Shown in pieces: positions 63,301 through 64,000 of a stretch of 64,000 bases of DNA. Numbering within the stretch: position 1 is the stretch's first letter; every line of letters begins with the position of its first letter. The translations under genes were made by a program, and so were the position numbers. The notes under the pieces were generated by a model. The model did not search any database, had not been told where the DNA came from, and saw nothing but the letters and a program-made list of their open reading frames with translations. This DNA comes from Owenia fusiformis (taxonomy: Eukaryota > Annelida > Polychaeta > Sabellida > Oweniidae): positions 9,678,196-9,742,195 of the forward strand of contig CAIIXF020000004.1 in the NCBI GenBank assembly GCA_903813345.2, written 5' to 3'.

Positions 63301-63851
63301 TTGTGTAGGGAGAGTTGGGGGTTCCAAACAGAATACTTCTGGCCTACAAGGTTCCTGGACATGGACGTCATCTAACTTCCACAACCTTGACATACTCGGC
63401 CCAAGCTACACCGATAAAACACTGTATTCTCCAGTATATGACATACGGGAATTTCCTGATTACCAAATTAATGTAAGTTTCTGAATAAAATCAAGTTGGT
63501 TCATAAACCGTGAAAATAAATCCGAGCCTCTGTCAAAATATGCAAAATTCCAACAAATGTATATTTTCTGAAACTTTCAGCAAATATACGATTTGTAGGA
63601 CCCATTCATACTTAGGACACTCACTTATATACATGATTTGGTGTAGTCGAGTTGAAAAATAAATGTTCTGTACGATTAACAAATGTTCCAATTTTTGGAC
63701 TACCCTCTACGTACTTTATCTACTTCACAGGCAAGTCGAGAAATATGTTCATCAAAGAAAATCAGCGATGAAAGGCTACTTGAAGAATGTATCTTTGATG
63801 TCTTGGTAACTGAAGATTCAACATTTTCTACACAAGAGTATCTGAAATCAG
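18247..63851 (+). CDS. Bark beetle/Anakonda-like giant extracellular protein (31 exons, runs off window)
   Basis: This entry spans the whole gene; exons are listed separately. The joined exons give about 3,290 codons, phase-consistent at every junction, and the gene continues past 64,000. Domain order, by approximate residue: signal peptide 1-20; three beta-helix/CUB-like units (about 32-640, 670-1295, 1330-1905); C-type lectin-like 1910-2009; two EGF-like 2010-2069; EGF/PSI-like 2070-2137; unrecognised region with RRKR at 2507-2510; Cys-rich EGF/TIL-like 2775-3008; VWD from about 3009. The triple unit plus lectin domain matches the plan of Bark/Anakonda, which organises tricellular septate junctions in insects. 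No SRCR domain was seen. No transmembrane segment is visible in the part shown. Junction function here is inference from the family. Confidence 0.8.
18478..18606 (+). repeat. G-rich interspersed repeat in intron 1
   Basis: Contains a G9 tract, the segment TTGGGGGTCTGGGGGCATGC and CCACCCGGAAC. This resembles dispersed G/C-tract repeats but is a different family from the 'cccgtagccagga' copies. It lies between exons 1 and 2 and leaves the splice sites intact. Confidence 0.5.
18769..18910 (+). CDS. Bark-like gene, exon 2 (cap of beta-helix unit 1)
   Basis: Acceptor CAAAACAG, donor GTAAGT, phase 0 in and 1 out. It encodes the first unit's cap (TIYPDVTVQFDPGASIQVHG), the same signature as unit 2 (TIVAGTKLIFDDYIGMIVQG) and unit 3 (KVGPGTKILFSRGSRMLILG). 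The next exon lies 13.8 kb away. Aligning units shows no missing residues, so exons 2 and 3 are spliced directly. Confidence 0.88.
19588..19655. repeat. Interspersed repeat shared with 40,855-40,935
   Basis: The stretch around ACAGGTCGTGTAGACCATTG and AGCAAAAACATTGAC recurs in reverse complement at about 40,855-40,935 inside the 7.35 kb element. It is a small dispersed repeat of unknown class. Confidence 0.6.
19846..20000 (-). pseudogene. LINE reverse-transcriptase fragment
   Basis: On the minus strand the frame contains HLKNYRGITLTSIFGKVFTS, the early RT motif (NYRGI-L) of LINE ORF2, followed by SILDSRLAQFL. Only about 45 residues survive. It lies just outside the left end of the 12.1 kb element. 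The remainder of this open frame runs into that element's terminus and is not RT-like. Confidence 0.7.
20290..20780. repeat. Left array of the 14-bp palindrome ATAGAAATTTCTAT
   Basis: About ten copies, some with one mismatch, lie near 20,299, 20,348, 20,385, 20,456, 20,504, 20,551, 20,600, 20,652, 20,697 and 20,758, at roughly 40-70 bp spacing. The motif is self-complementary. Spacers vary but match those in the right terminus. Regular short palindromes in the ends of a mobile element suggest protein-binding sites; that role is inference. Confidence 0.88.
21283..21470. repeat. Imperfect hairpin
   Basis: GGTTATTTCACGCACAATGC with AAATACTGTGTTCGGATTGG pairs with CCAATCAAAACACAGTATTTC and TGCATTACATTCTATAACC downstream. 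It is a ~190 bp diverged inverted repeat, possibly an old MITE. Confidence 0.5.
21730..22542 (+). repeat. Local duplication with an empty and a filled site
   Basis: About 21,730-21,832 is repeated at about 22,265-22,542 (CTTATGGGACAAC, CTGTACATGTAGATATAAAC, CCACAATCGCC, TGATCTGAACAATT). The second copy carries two extra segments. One is a ~100 bp piece between copies of AATCGCC. The other is the TACCCT-family element at 22,422-22,497 between copies of CATATGATC. The first copy is the unoccupied state. Confidence 0.75.
22422..22497 (+). mobile_element. Short TACCCT-ended repeat, copy 4, with target duplication
   Basis: A 76-bp element running from TACCCTTTGCATTCGTTTGA to CTGCACGCAGGGTA, flanked by CATATGATC on both sides. 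The neighbouring duplicate at about 21,800 has a single uninterrupted CATATGATC. This shows the family is mobile or was recently so. Confidence 0.75.
23209..24493. mobile_element. 1,285-bp TIR element with AAACGCTCC motif cluster
   Basis: The two ends are perfect 46-bp inverted repeats (23,209-23,254 and 24,448-24,493), starting GGTGTATAACCCAAACGCTC. The motif AAACGCTCCG or its complement recurs within the TIRs and inside near 23,271, 23,659, 23,691, 24,054 and 24,431. There is no transposase frame. No unambiguous target duplication is visible beside the ends (only GTGA shared). It is nested in the 12.1 kb element and looks recent. Confidence 0.88.
25502..25884. mobile_element. Foldback element, 383 bp, 5-bp TSD
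   Basis: Ends CACGCGGTC and GACCGCGTG. The arms pair through TTCGACCGTTAATTT, AATCAAGGATTACGAGTCTC and TTTTGGTCCCCAG to a centre at AAGGCCTT. ATACA flanks it at 25,497-25,501 and 25,885-25,889. Non-coding. The 5-bp duplication matches that of the 16,176 element, though the sequences are unrelated. Confidence 0.85.
26629..26759 (+). other. Exon-like open stretch (uncertain)
   Basis: A good acceptor (TTTTTGTTTTCTAG) precedes 42 codons ending at TGA (26,757-26,759), with balanced composition (YVAIKYSDTLVHKECILKHV and so on). I recognise no family. It could be the last exon of an element-borne gene or chance. It lies inside the 12.1 kb element. Confidence 0.25.
26760..31400. other. Interior of the 12.1 kb element, nothing recognised
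   Basis: Long AT-rich stretch. Short frames at 27,355-27,672, 28,744-29,105 and 31,022-31,312 have no motif I know. A small perfect hairpin (CATGGGCTTTC ... GAAAGCCCATG) lies at about 30,386-30,413. No RNA gene seen. Confidence 0.45.
31420..31945. repeat. Right array of the 14-bp palindrome ATAGAAATTTCTAT
   Basis: About eleven copies lie near 31,422, 31,473, 31,520, 31,565, 31,611, 31,650, 31,719, 31,769, 31,838, 31,876 and 31,927, with the same motif and similar spacing as the left array. Spacer pieces such as TTTTCCGACGGCCTTCACA match the left array in reverse complement. Confidence 0.88.
32178..32665. other. End of intron 2, nothing recognised
   Basis: AT-rich intron sequence leading to the acceptor TTAATTTCAAG before exon 3. 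No repeat or gene seen. Confidence 0.5.
32666..33108 (+). CDS. Bark-like gene, exon 3 (beta-helix and start of CUB-like block, unit 1)
   Basis: Phase 1 in, phase 0 out (donor CAA|GTAAAC). It opens with GTDSCGIHLHQRS, equivalent to GWMGIRFSLSAERS of unit 2. Helix rungs follow (ITDSNFVNNTLSGINVETYT), with the repeated N-N turns of parallel beta-helices. The end (FCTPG...SAGEAVEVII...SGCIQ) begins a CUB-like block. The open frame runs to 33,231, but phase with exon 4 requires the donor at 33,109. Confidence 0.88.
33408..34337. mobile_element. 930-bp element with 8-bp TSD and satellite arms (hAT-like)
   Basis: ACCATAAG flanks the element on both sides (33,400-33,407 and 34,338-34,345). Both arms are made of an 18-19 bp repeat, ACAACTCATCCCCTGG-like, in inverted orientation (33,413-33,573 and 34,218-34,332). 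An 8-bp duplication is typical of hAT-group transposition; assignment is inference because no transposase is present. It lies in intron 3. Confidence 0.82.
33684..34012. mobile_element. Diverged copy of the 16,176 foldback family
   Basis: Segments TTTCGGTAACAAAATG, AAGGTACGATTTTTG, GTTGTAGGCAGAAT, CAGAAGACAAC and CGATTTAATACCTCACTT follow the same order as in the 535-bp element at 16,176. It sits between the satellite arms of the 930-bp element and is heavily eroded. Confidence 0.65.
34416..34686 (+). CDS. Bark-like gene, exon 4 (rest of CUB-like block, unit 1)
   Basis: Acceptor TTCCTTTTCAG, donor GTAACA, phase 0 in and 1 out. It encodes a beta-rich stretch (SFKTDKGWNILASFKNITAV ... LQIRDRN ... 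DELWFRLNNV ... LHVTLLIQ) that parallels unit 2 residues ending CRFIATITSVERE and unit 3 residues ending TFTMRLTM. The pattern resembles a CUB fold, but I see too few cysteines for a canonical one. Confidence 0.87.
35330..35630 (-). pseudogene. Mariner-type transposase C-terminal relic
   Basis: On the minus strand the frame reads LHWDNAPCHAA, the conserved second catalytic Asp motif of mariner transposases. After an in-frame stop comes PNSADKALEDFYFFGDLK, matching the third catalytic Asp region. A frame change then leads to WGEFLKTEEDLKKMV. About 37 residues separate the HWD Asp from the LED Asp. The N-terminal DNA-binding part was not found, so it is inactive. Confidence 0.75.
37905..38001 (-). 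repeat. C/G-tract interspersed repeat, copy D
   Basis: On the minus strand it starts GGCCCGTAGCCAGGATTTGCC, as copy C, then shows the G-rich tracts and AAAATTTCC body. It adjoins the inner edge of the mariner-like element's right terminus. Confidence 0.7.
38340..38768 (+). pseudogene. LINE ORF2 3' fragment, interrupted by the 7.35 kb element
   Basis: The open frame 38,376-38,675 ends with the LINE C-terminal zinc-knuckle-like motif (CICGFKQQTTKHLIFKCPLL). RT and endonuclease parts are missing. The following 3' UTR stops at 38,768, where the inverted-repeat element begins. A LINE-like 3' tail resumes at 46,126, so the element probably inserted into this copy. Confidence 0.7.
39755..40005. other. 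tRNA-like Pol III box motifs in the left arm
   Basis: Two tRNA-related segments are recognisable. On the minus strand (about 39,755-39,835), an A-box-like TGGCCTCATGG precedes a B-box-like GATCGAGACCC. On the plus strand (about 39,940-40,000), TGGCGCTAGTG precedes GGTTCGTATCC. Neither folds into a clean cloverleaf. Equivalent sequences occur in the right arm near 44,890-44,955 and 45,055-45,135. They may be relics of tRNA-derived SINEs. Confidence 0.35.
40835..40860 (+). repeat. (CAT)n microsatellite
   Basis: Eight to nine tandem CAT units, inside the interior of the 7.35 kb element. Confidence 0.95.
40937..41745. repeat. Inverted repeat inside the 7.35 kb element
   Basis: TTATTAGAGAATTTTCGTTATAAG on the left (written in two parts: TTATTAGAGAATTT and TCGTTATAAG) is mirrored by CTTATAACGA and AAATTCTCTATTATCA on the right. 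The outer ~60 bp pair well and the centre is diverged. Probably a nested, aged DNA element. Confidence 0.6.
42329..43097. mobile_element. Nested foldback element, ~770 bp
   Basis: Arms of about 350 bp pair along most of their length. They share ACTTCCTGTTTTGTCATTTC, AAACATGATGAAATAACC, TTGGGCACATTTTCTGAA and GGTGCTATGGAAG. The centre lies near 42,720. No coding potential. It is inserted in the interior of the 7.35 kb element. Confidence 0.8.
44085..44725. repeat. Inverted repeat inside the 7.35 kb element
   Basis: The ~80 bp around CGATTTCTCTCAACC and GTTCCTGACACG (44,085-44,170) is mirrored at 44,640-44,725. Loop about 470 bp. It adjoins the right arm. Confidence 0.6.
46126..46300 (+). mobile_element. 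LINE-like 3' tail, continuation of the 38,340 copy
   Basis: Right of the 7.35 kb element the sequence has GGGCCAATAATGCTGAATTT, CAGCCTCGGCCCTGTCATTT and AAATAAAGAAACC followed by A-rich DNA, as LINE 3' ends do. Direction and position fit the interrupted LINE at 38,340-38,768. Confidence 0.5.
46340..50263 (+). CDS. Bark-like gene, exon 5 (3.9-kb exon: end of unit 1, all of unit 2, most of unit 3)
   Basis: Acceptor ATTTTGTAG, donor GTACAT, phase 1 in and out, about 1,308 codons. First come unit 1 helix rungs (NNTFNNNSESAVQI and similar) ending with ASYNYWGSQDL and LPYFNDG. Unit 2 follows: cap near 47,400-47,590, GWMGIRF, a CUB-like block (FSGRIVTFTT ... CSSYNCRFIATIT), rungs, then FRENFWGTIES near 49,190. 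Unit 3 cap is at about 49,350-49,560 (VGPGTKILFSRGSRM), then WNGIYFS and its CUB-like block (MICAKTF ... TFTMRLTM). Parallel beta-helix is inferred from the N-rich repeats. Extracellular. Confidence 0.95.
50486..51289 (+). CDS. Bark-like gene, exon 6 (helix of unit 3)
   Basis: Acceptor AATATTTTCAG, donor GTAGAT, phase 1 in and out. Helix rungs (IRNNGDGVKAVL, ITHNQFKKNKW, NNITQNTGQTLVYI, GNSFVNNRGSNLIWW) end with TARNWWGNSMSTVDI, the third N-W-G closing motif. It completes the third beta-helix unit. Confidence 0.93.
51468..51562 (+). CDS. Bark-like gene, exon 7 (lectin domain, part 1)
   Basis: Encodes GSCDFGWIDIRGTCYYVTRG and SYSLKICK, the opening of a C-type lectin-like domain (C...W....CY). 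Acceptor TTTTGTAG, donor GTACAC, phase 1 in and 0 out. Confidence 0.9.
51821..51937 (+). CDS. Bark-like gene, exon 8 (lectin domain, part 2)
   Basis: 39 codons from CACACAG acceptor to GTCTAA donor, phase 0 throughout. Sequence DAGGAMMKSDIYLLDDILKE ... LIWTRQDSLK corresponds to the helix and WIG-like part of C-type lectin folds. No EPN/QPD-plus-WND calcium motif is seen, so sugar binding is doubtful. Confidence 0.9.
52210..52297 (+). CDS. Bark-like gene, exon 9 (lectin domain, part 3)
   Basis: Encodes ECKVYDTRSK ... NCSHPYPTVCYKEQ, the final cysteine pattern of a C-type lectin domain (C...P-x-V-C). Donor GTAAGT, phase 0 in and 1 out. Confidence 0.9.
52456..52634 (+). CDS. Bark-like gene, exon 10 (two EGF-like domains)
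   Basis: Cysteine spacing gives two EGF-like modules: CPNSCSYNGKCLGNSCACDS then CKDVNNCGQFGKCSGPNQCR, each ending G-W-Y. Donor GTAAGT, phase 1 in and 0 out. These are extracellular spacer/adhesion modules. Confidence 0.93.
53020..54010. repeat. Diverged inverted repeats in intron 10
   Basis: CTACTTTGATGTATTGTAGA with AAAATATCCAA at about 53,165-53,205 is mirrored at about 53,950-53,985, with weaker pairing around. The intron otherwise holds nothing recognised; the short minus-strand frame 53,629-53,820 has no motif. Confidence 0.55.
54196..54399 (+). CDS. Bark-like gene, exon 11 (EGF end and PSI-like module)
   Basis: 68 codons, phase 0. The first cysteines (GCSTSYCPRYTGC) close an EGF-like module. 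CSNQIGCGWCDTSQQCMPGG follows, which matches the PSI (plexin-semaphorin-integrin) cysteine pattern C...CGWC....C. Confidence 0.9.
54741..54851 (+). CDS. Bark-like gene, exon 12 (Cys-rich linker)
   Basis: 37 codons, phase 0 both sides, acceptor AATATTTCAG. Contains MDCNGKQCDG and CNRCIDIENCF. A short cysteine-rich link after the PSI module; I do not assign a domain. Confidence 0.85.
54939..55221 (+). CDS. Bark-like gene, exon 13
   Basis: Phase 0 in, 1 out, acceptor TTTTTTAAAG, donor GTACAT. Begins LSDCKVWNTTRCPDG and continues as a beta-rich region (TVDVIVVFDVV, GGIAHRIQSYKF). No family recognised. Start of the extension that lies beyond the Bark-like core. Confidence 0.88.
55694..55882 (+). 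CDS. Bark-like gene, exon 14
   Basis: Phase 1 in and out, acceptor TTCATTTCAG, donor GTATGT. Acidic helical stretch (ILIDELETEDDLLDQLRDMR) followed by GSRVFFTD. No family recognised. Confidence 0.88.
56234..56462 (+). CDS. Bark-like gene, exon 15
   Basis: Phase 1 in. I chose the GTGAGT donor at 56,463 (phase 2 out), because it is stronger than GTATAA at 56,456 and is the one that keeps exon 16 open. Sequence includes SFVIVIPNSADNKAYEIGDV and TRLTQCSRQMMF. No family recognised. Confidence 0.78.
56610..56799 (+). CDS. Bark-like gene, exon 16
   Basis: The acceptor is taken as ATATGCTAG at 56,608-56,609, which joins exon 15 in phase 2. The alternative TTCTTAG at 56,595 fits neither candidate exon 15 donor without a stop. 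It encodes IKACYSFVYDYDLS and GTVMPSYESQNVVEGSF. Donor GTAGGT, phase 0 out. Confidence 0.75.
57115..57291 (+). CDS. Bark-like gene, exon 17 (furin-type site)
   Basis: 59 codons, phase 0, donor GTAAGT. It contains LSRRKRQTTTDYF; RRKR at 57,220-57,231 is a consensus furin cleavage site, so the secreted chain is probably cut here into two fragments. The rest is beta/helix mixed and not recognised. Confidence 0.9.
57411..57580 (+). CDS. Bark-like gene, exon 18
   Basis: Acceptor CATTTTTTAG, donor GTAAGT, phase 0 in and 2 out. Beta-rich (YKLTVKYDAGVTLSQTVTSE, STLGVNLDGKFNYDL). No family recognised; Lys-rich and downstream of the furin site. Confidence 0.87.
57812..57959 (+). CDS. Bark-like gene, exon 19
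   Basis: Acceptor TTGTATTTCAG, donor GTAATA, phase 2 in and 0 out. Lys-rich (FKKFKQVKKEVLLQIGSNLF, KLKYSAKSQ). Continues the unrecognised region. Confidence 0.86.
58296..58400 (+). CDS. Bark-like gene, exon 20
   Basis: 35 codons, phase 0, donor GTAAGT. Small-residue rich (SASNNVGVGVGFYKASGTSH). No domain assigned. Confidence 0.85.
59046..59220 (+). CDS. Bark-like gene, exon 21
   Basis: Acceptor CTTTAAG, donor GTATTC, phase 0 in and 1 out. Ends CPAEILGNQFCE, which starts a new cysteine-containing block. No family recognised. Confidence 0.83.
59673..59895 (+). CDS. Bark-like gene, exon 22
   Basis: Phase 1 in, 2 out, donor GTAATT. Beta-rich start (VTDFKVSFNLPIHL), then CSDYCNQCGKSQGFVD. Leads into the Cys-rich section. 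Confidence 0.87.
60269..60488 (+). CDS. Bark-like gene, exon 23 (Cys-rich)
   Basis: Phase 2 in, 0 out, donor GTAAGT. Dense cysteines (QCCKCQEDNG, KCICDTCPGG, CSCECTDGS) resemble EGF/TIL-like modules. The repeated C-x-C pairs suggest a rod-like disulfide-rich segment. Confidence 0.88.
60707..60837 (+). CDS. Bark-like gene, exon 24 (Cys-rich)
   Basis: Phase 0 in, 2 out at GTGAGT. CPCTCADGS ... CSCGCTCNNCQHSV ... GCHCPDD: continuation of the disulfide-rich segment with C-x-C pairs. Confidence 0.87.
61207..61355 (+). CDS. Bark-like gene, exon 25 (Cys-rich)
   Basis: Phase 2 in, 1 out. CPTCDVNEEVIWRNCECSC and GCVPGRRGKSCDQPECGTC: TIL/EGF-like cysteine spacing. Confidence 0.88.
61601..61744 (+). 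CDS. Bark-like gene, exon 26 (EGF-like, start of VWD)
   Basis: Phase 1 in and out. An EGF-like pattern (CSGNGFCTASLDSCSSSCQC ... CCEF) is followed by GGGDPHLQTLDG, the standard opening of a von Willebrand factor type D domain. Confidence 0.92.
61988..62183 (+). CDS. Bark-like gene, exon 27 (VWD domain)
   Basis: Phase 1 in, 2 out, donor GTCAGT. VRYDFHGIGEFWDCKSE is the VWD G-x-Y-x-F-x-G-x-G-x-[FY] signature. IQTRMFGYRNASLIGGVAI and the ENIVTLVT strand follow. Confidence 0.93.
62421..62554 (+). CDS. Bark-like gene, exon 28 (VWD domain)
   Basis: Phase 2 in, 1 out. RLNGEVVDVANQTVDYKISD is the typical VWD strand pair (x-x-NG-x-x-V); further beta strands follow. Confidence 0.9.
62777..62977 (+). 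CDS. Bark-like gene, exon 29 (VWD domain end)
   Basis: Phase 1 in and out, donor GTACGT. SGLCGLMDDDQSNDFTGADG is the diagnostic VWD motif (GLCG-x-x-x-D...D-F). It ends FAES, and the next exon supplies W-R-V. Confidence 0.93.
63309..63472 (+). CDS. Bark-like gene, exon 30
   Basis: Phase 1 in, 0 out, donor GTAAGT. Starts WRVGGSKQ and has SWTWTSSNFHNLD. The FAESW / W-R-V junction is common right after VWD domains. No further domain name given. Confidence 0.9.
63731..63851 (+). CDS. Bark-like gene, exon 31 (last in window)
   Basis: Acceptor TACTTCACAG, donor GTACAG, phase 0 in and 1 out. ASREICSSKK ... LLEECIFDVLVTED resembles the C-x(n)-C-x-F-D-V-x-x-T stretch found downstream of VWD in several extracellular proteins. 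An open phase shows that more exons lie beyond 64,000. Confidence 0.87.
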
Positions 63852-64000
63852 GTACAGTTTTTATTTTATTATGCTTATAAACGTATAACTAACCTATGGA
63901 TTAAATAATTTCATTTGTTATTTGTGTTGTATTTGTGTTTTAAATCTAAAGAGTCTCAGTAAAACCCATGGAGCTTTTAAACATCTCATGCAAATGGGGA

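Overview
This 64 kb window is animal nuclear DNA, most likely from a marine invertebrate and probably a lophotrochozoan (clade is inference; no species is recognised). The grounds are GT-AG introns, AT-rich and repeat-packed spacers, a tandem tRNA cluster, non-LTR retrotransposons, many foldback/MITE-like elements, and one large gene with animal extracellular modules.

Layout. 1-4,080 holds short dispersed repeats, a ~600 bp foldback element and a 91-bp tandem satellite. 4,080-7,930 is a tRNA array: four intact tRNA-Asn(GUU) genes, one intact tRNA-Asp(GUC) and several tRNA relics in ~590-600 bp units. A 5'-truncated LINE on the minus strand has landed inside the array. 7,930-18,180 is intergenic, with small mobile elements, a frameshifted LINE copy (about 11,735-14,820), a sharp foldback element (16,176-16,710) and a broken duplicate of the downstream gene's first exon (about 17,235-17,335).

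18,247 to the window end is one plus-strand gene that runs off the edge. I assembled 31 coding exons with consistent phase, giving about 3,290 codons. The product starts with a signal peptide. Three successive units follow, each a right-handed parallel beta-helix with a CUB-like block and a closing N-[YFW]-W-G motif. Then come a C-type lectin-like domain, EGF-like modules, a PSI-like module, a region I do not recognise with a furin-type RRKR site, a Cys-rich EGF/TIL-like stretch and a VWD domain. The N-terminal two thirds matches the plan of the invertebrate tricellular-junction protein Bark beetle/Anakonda. The long C-terminal extension is unlike the short tail I know for the insect protein.

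The introns hold the most unusual DNA. Intron 2 contains a ~12.1 kb element with ~770 bp inverted termini. Each terminus carries about ten copies of a 14-bp palindrome (ATAGAAATTTCTAT). Intron 4 contains a ~7.35 kb element with ~1.33 kb near-identical inverted termini inserted into a LINE 3' end, plus a 3.3 kb mariner-like element with a decayed transposase. Intron 3 holds a 930 bp element with an 8-bp target duplication and inward satellite arms. Neither giant inverted-repeat element shows a recognisable transposase.
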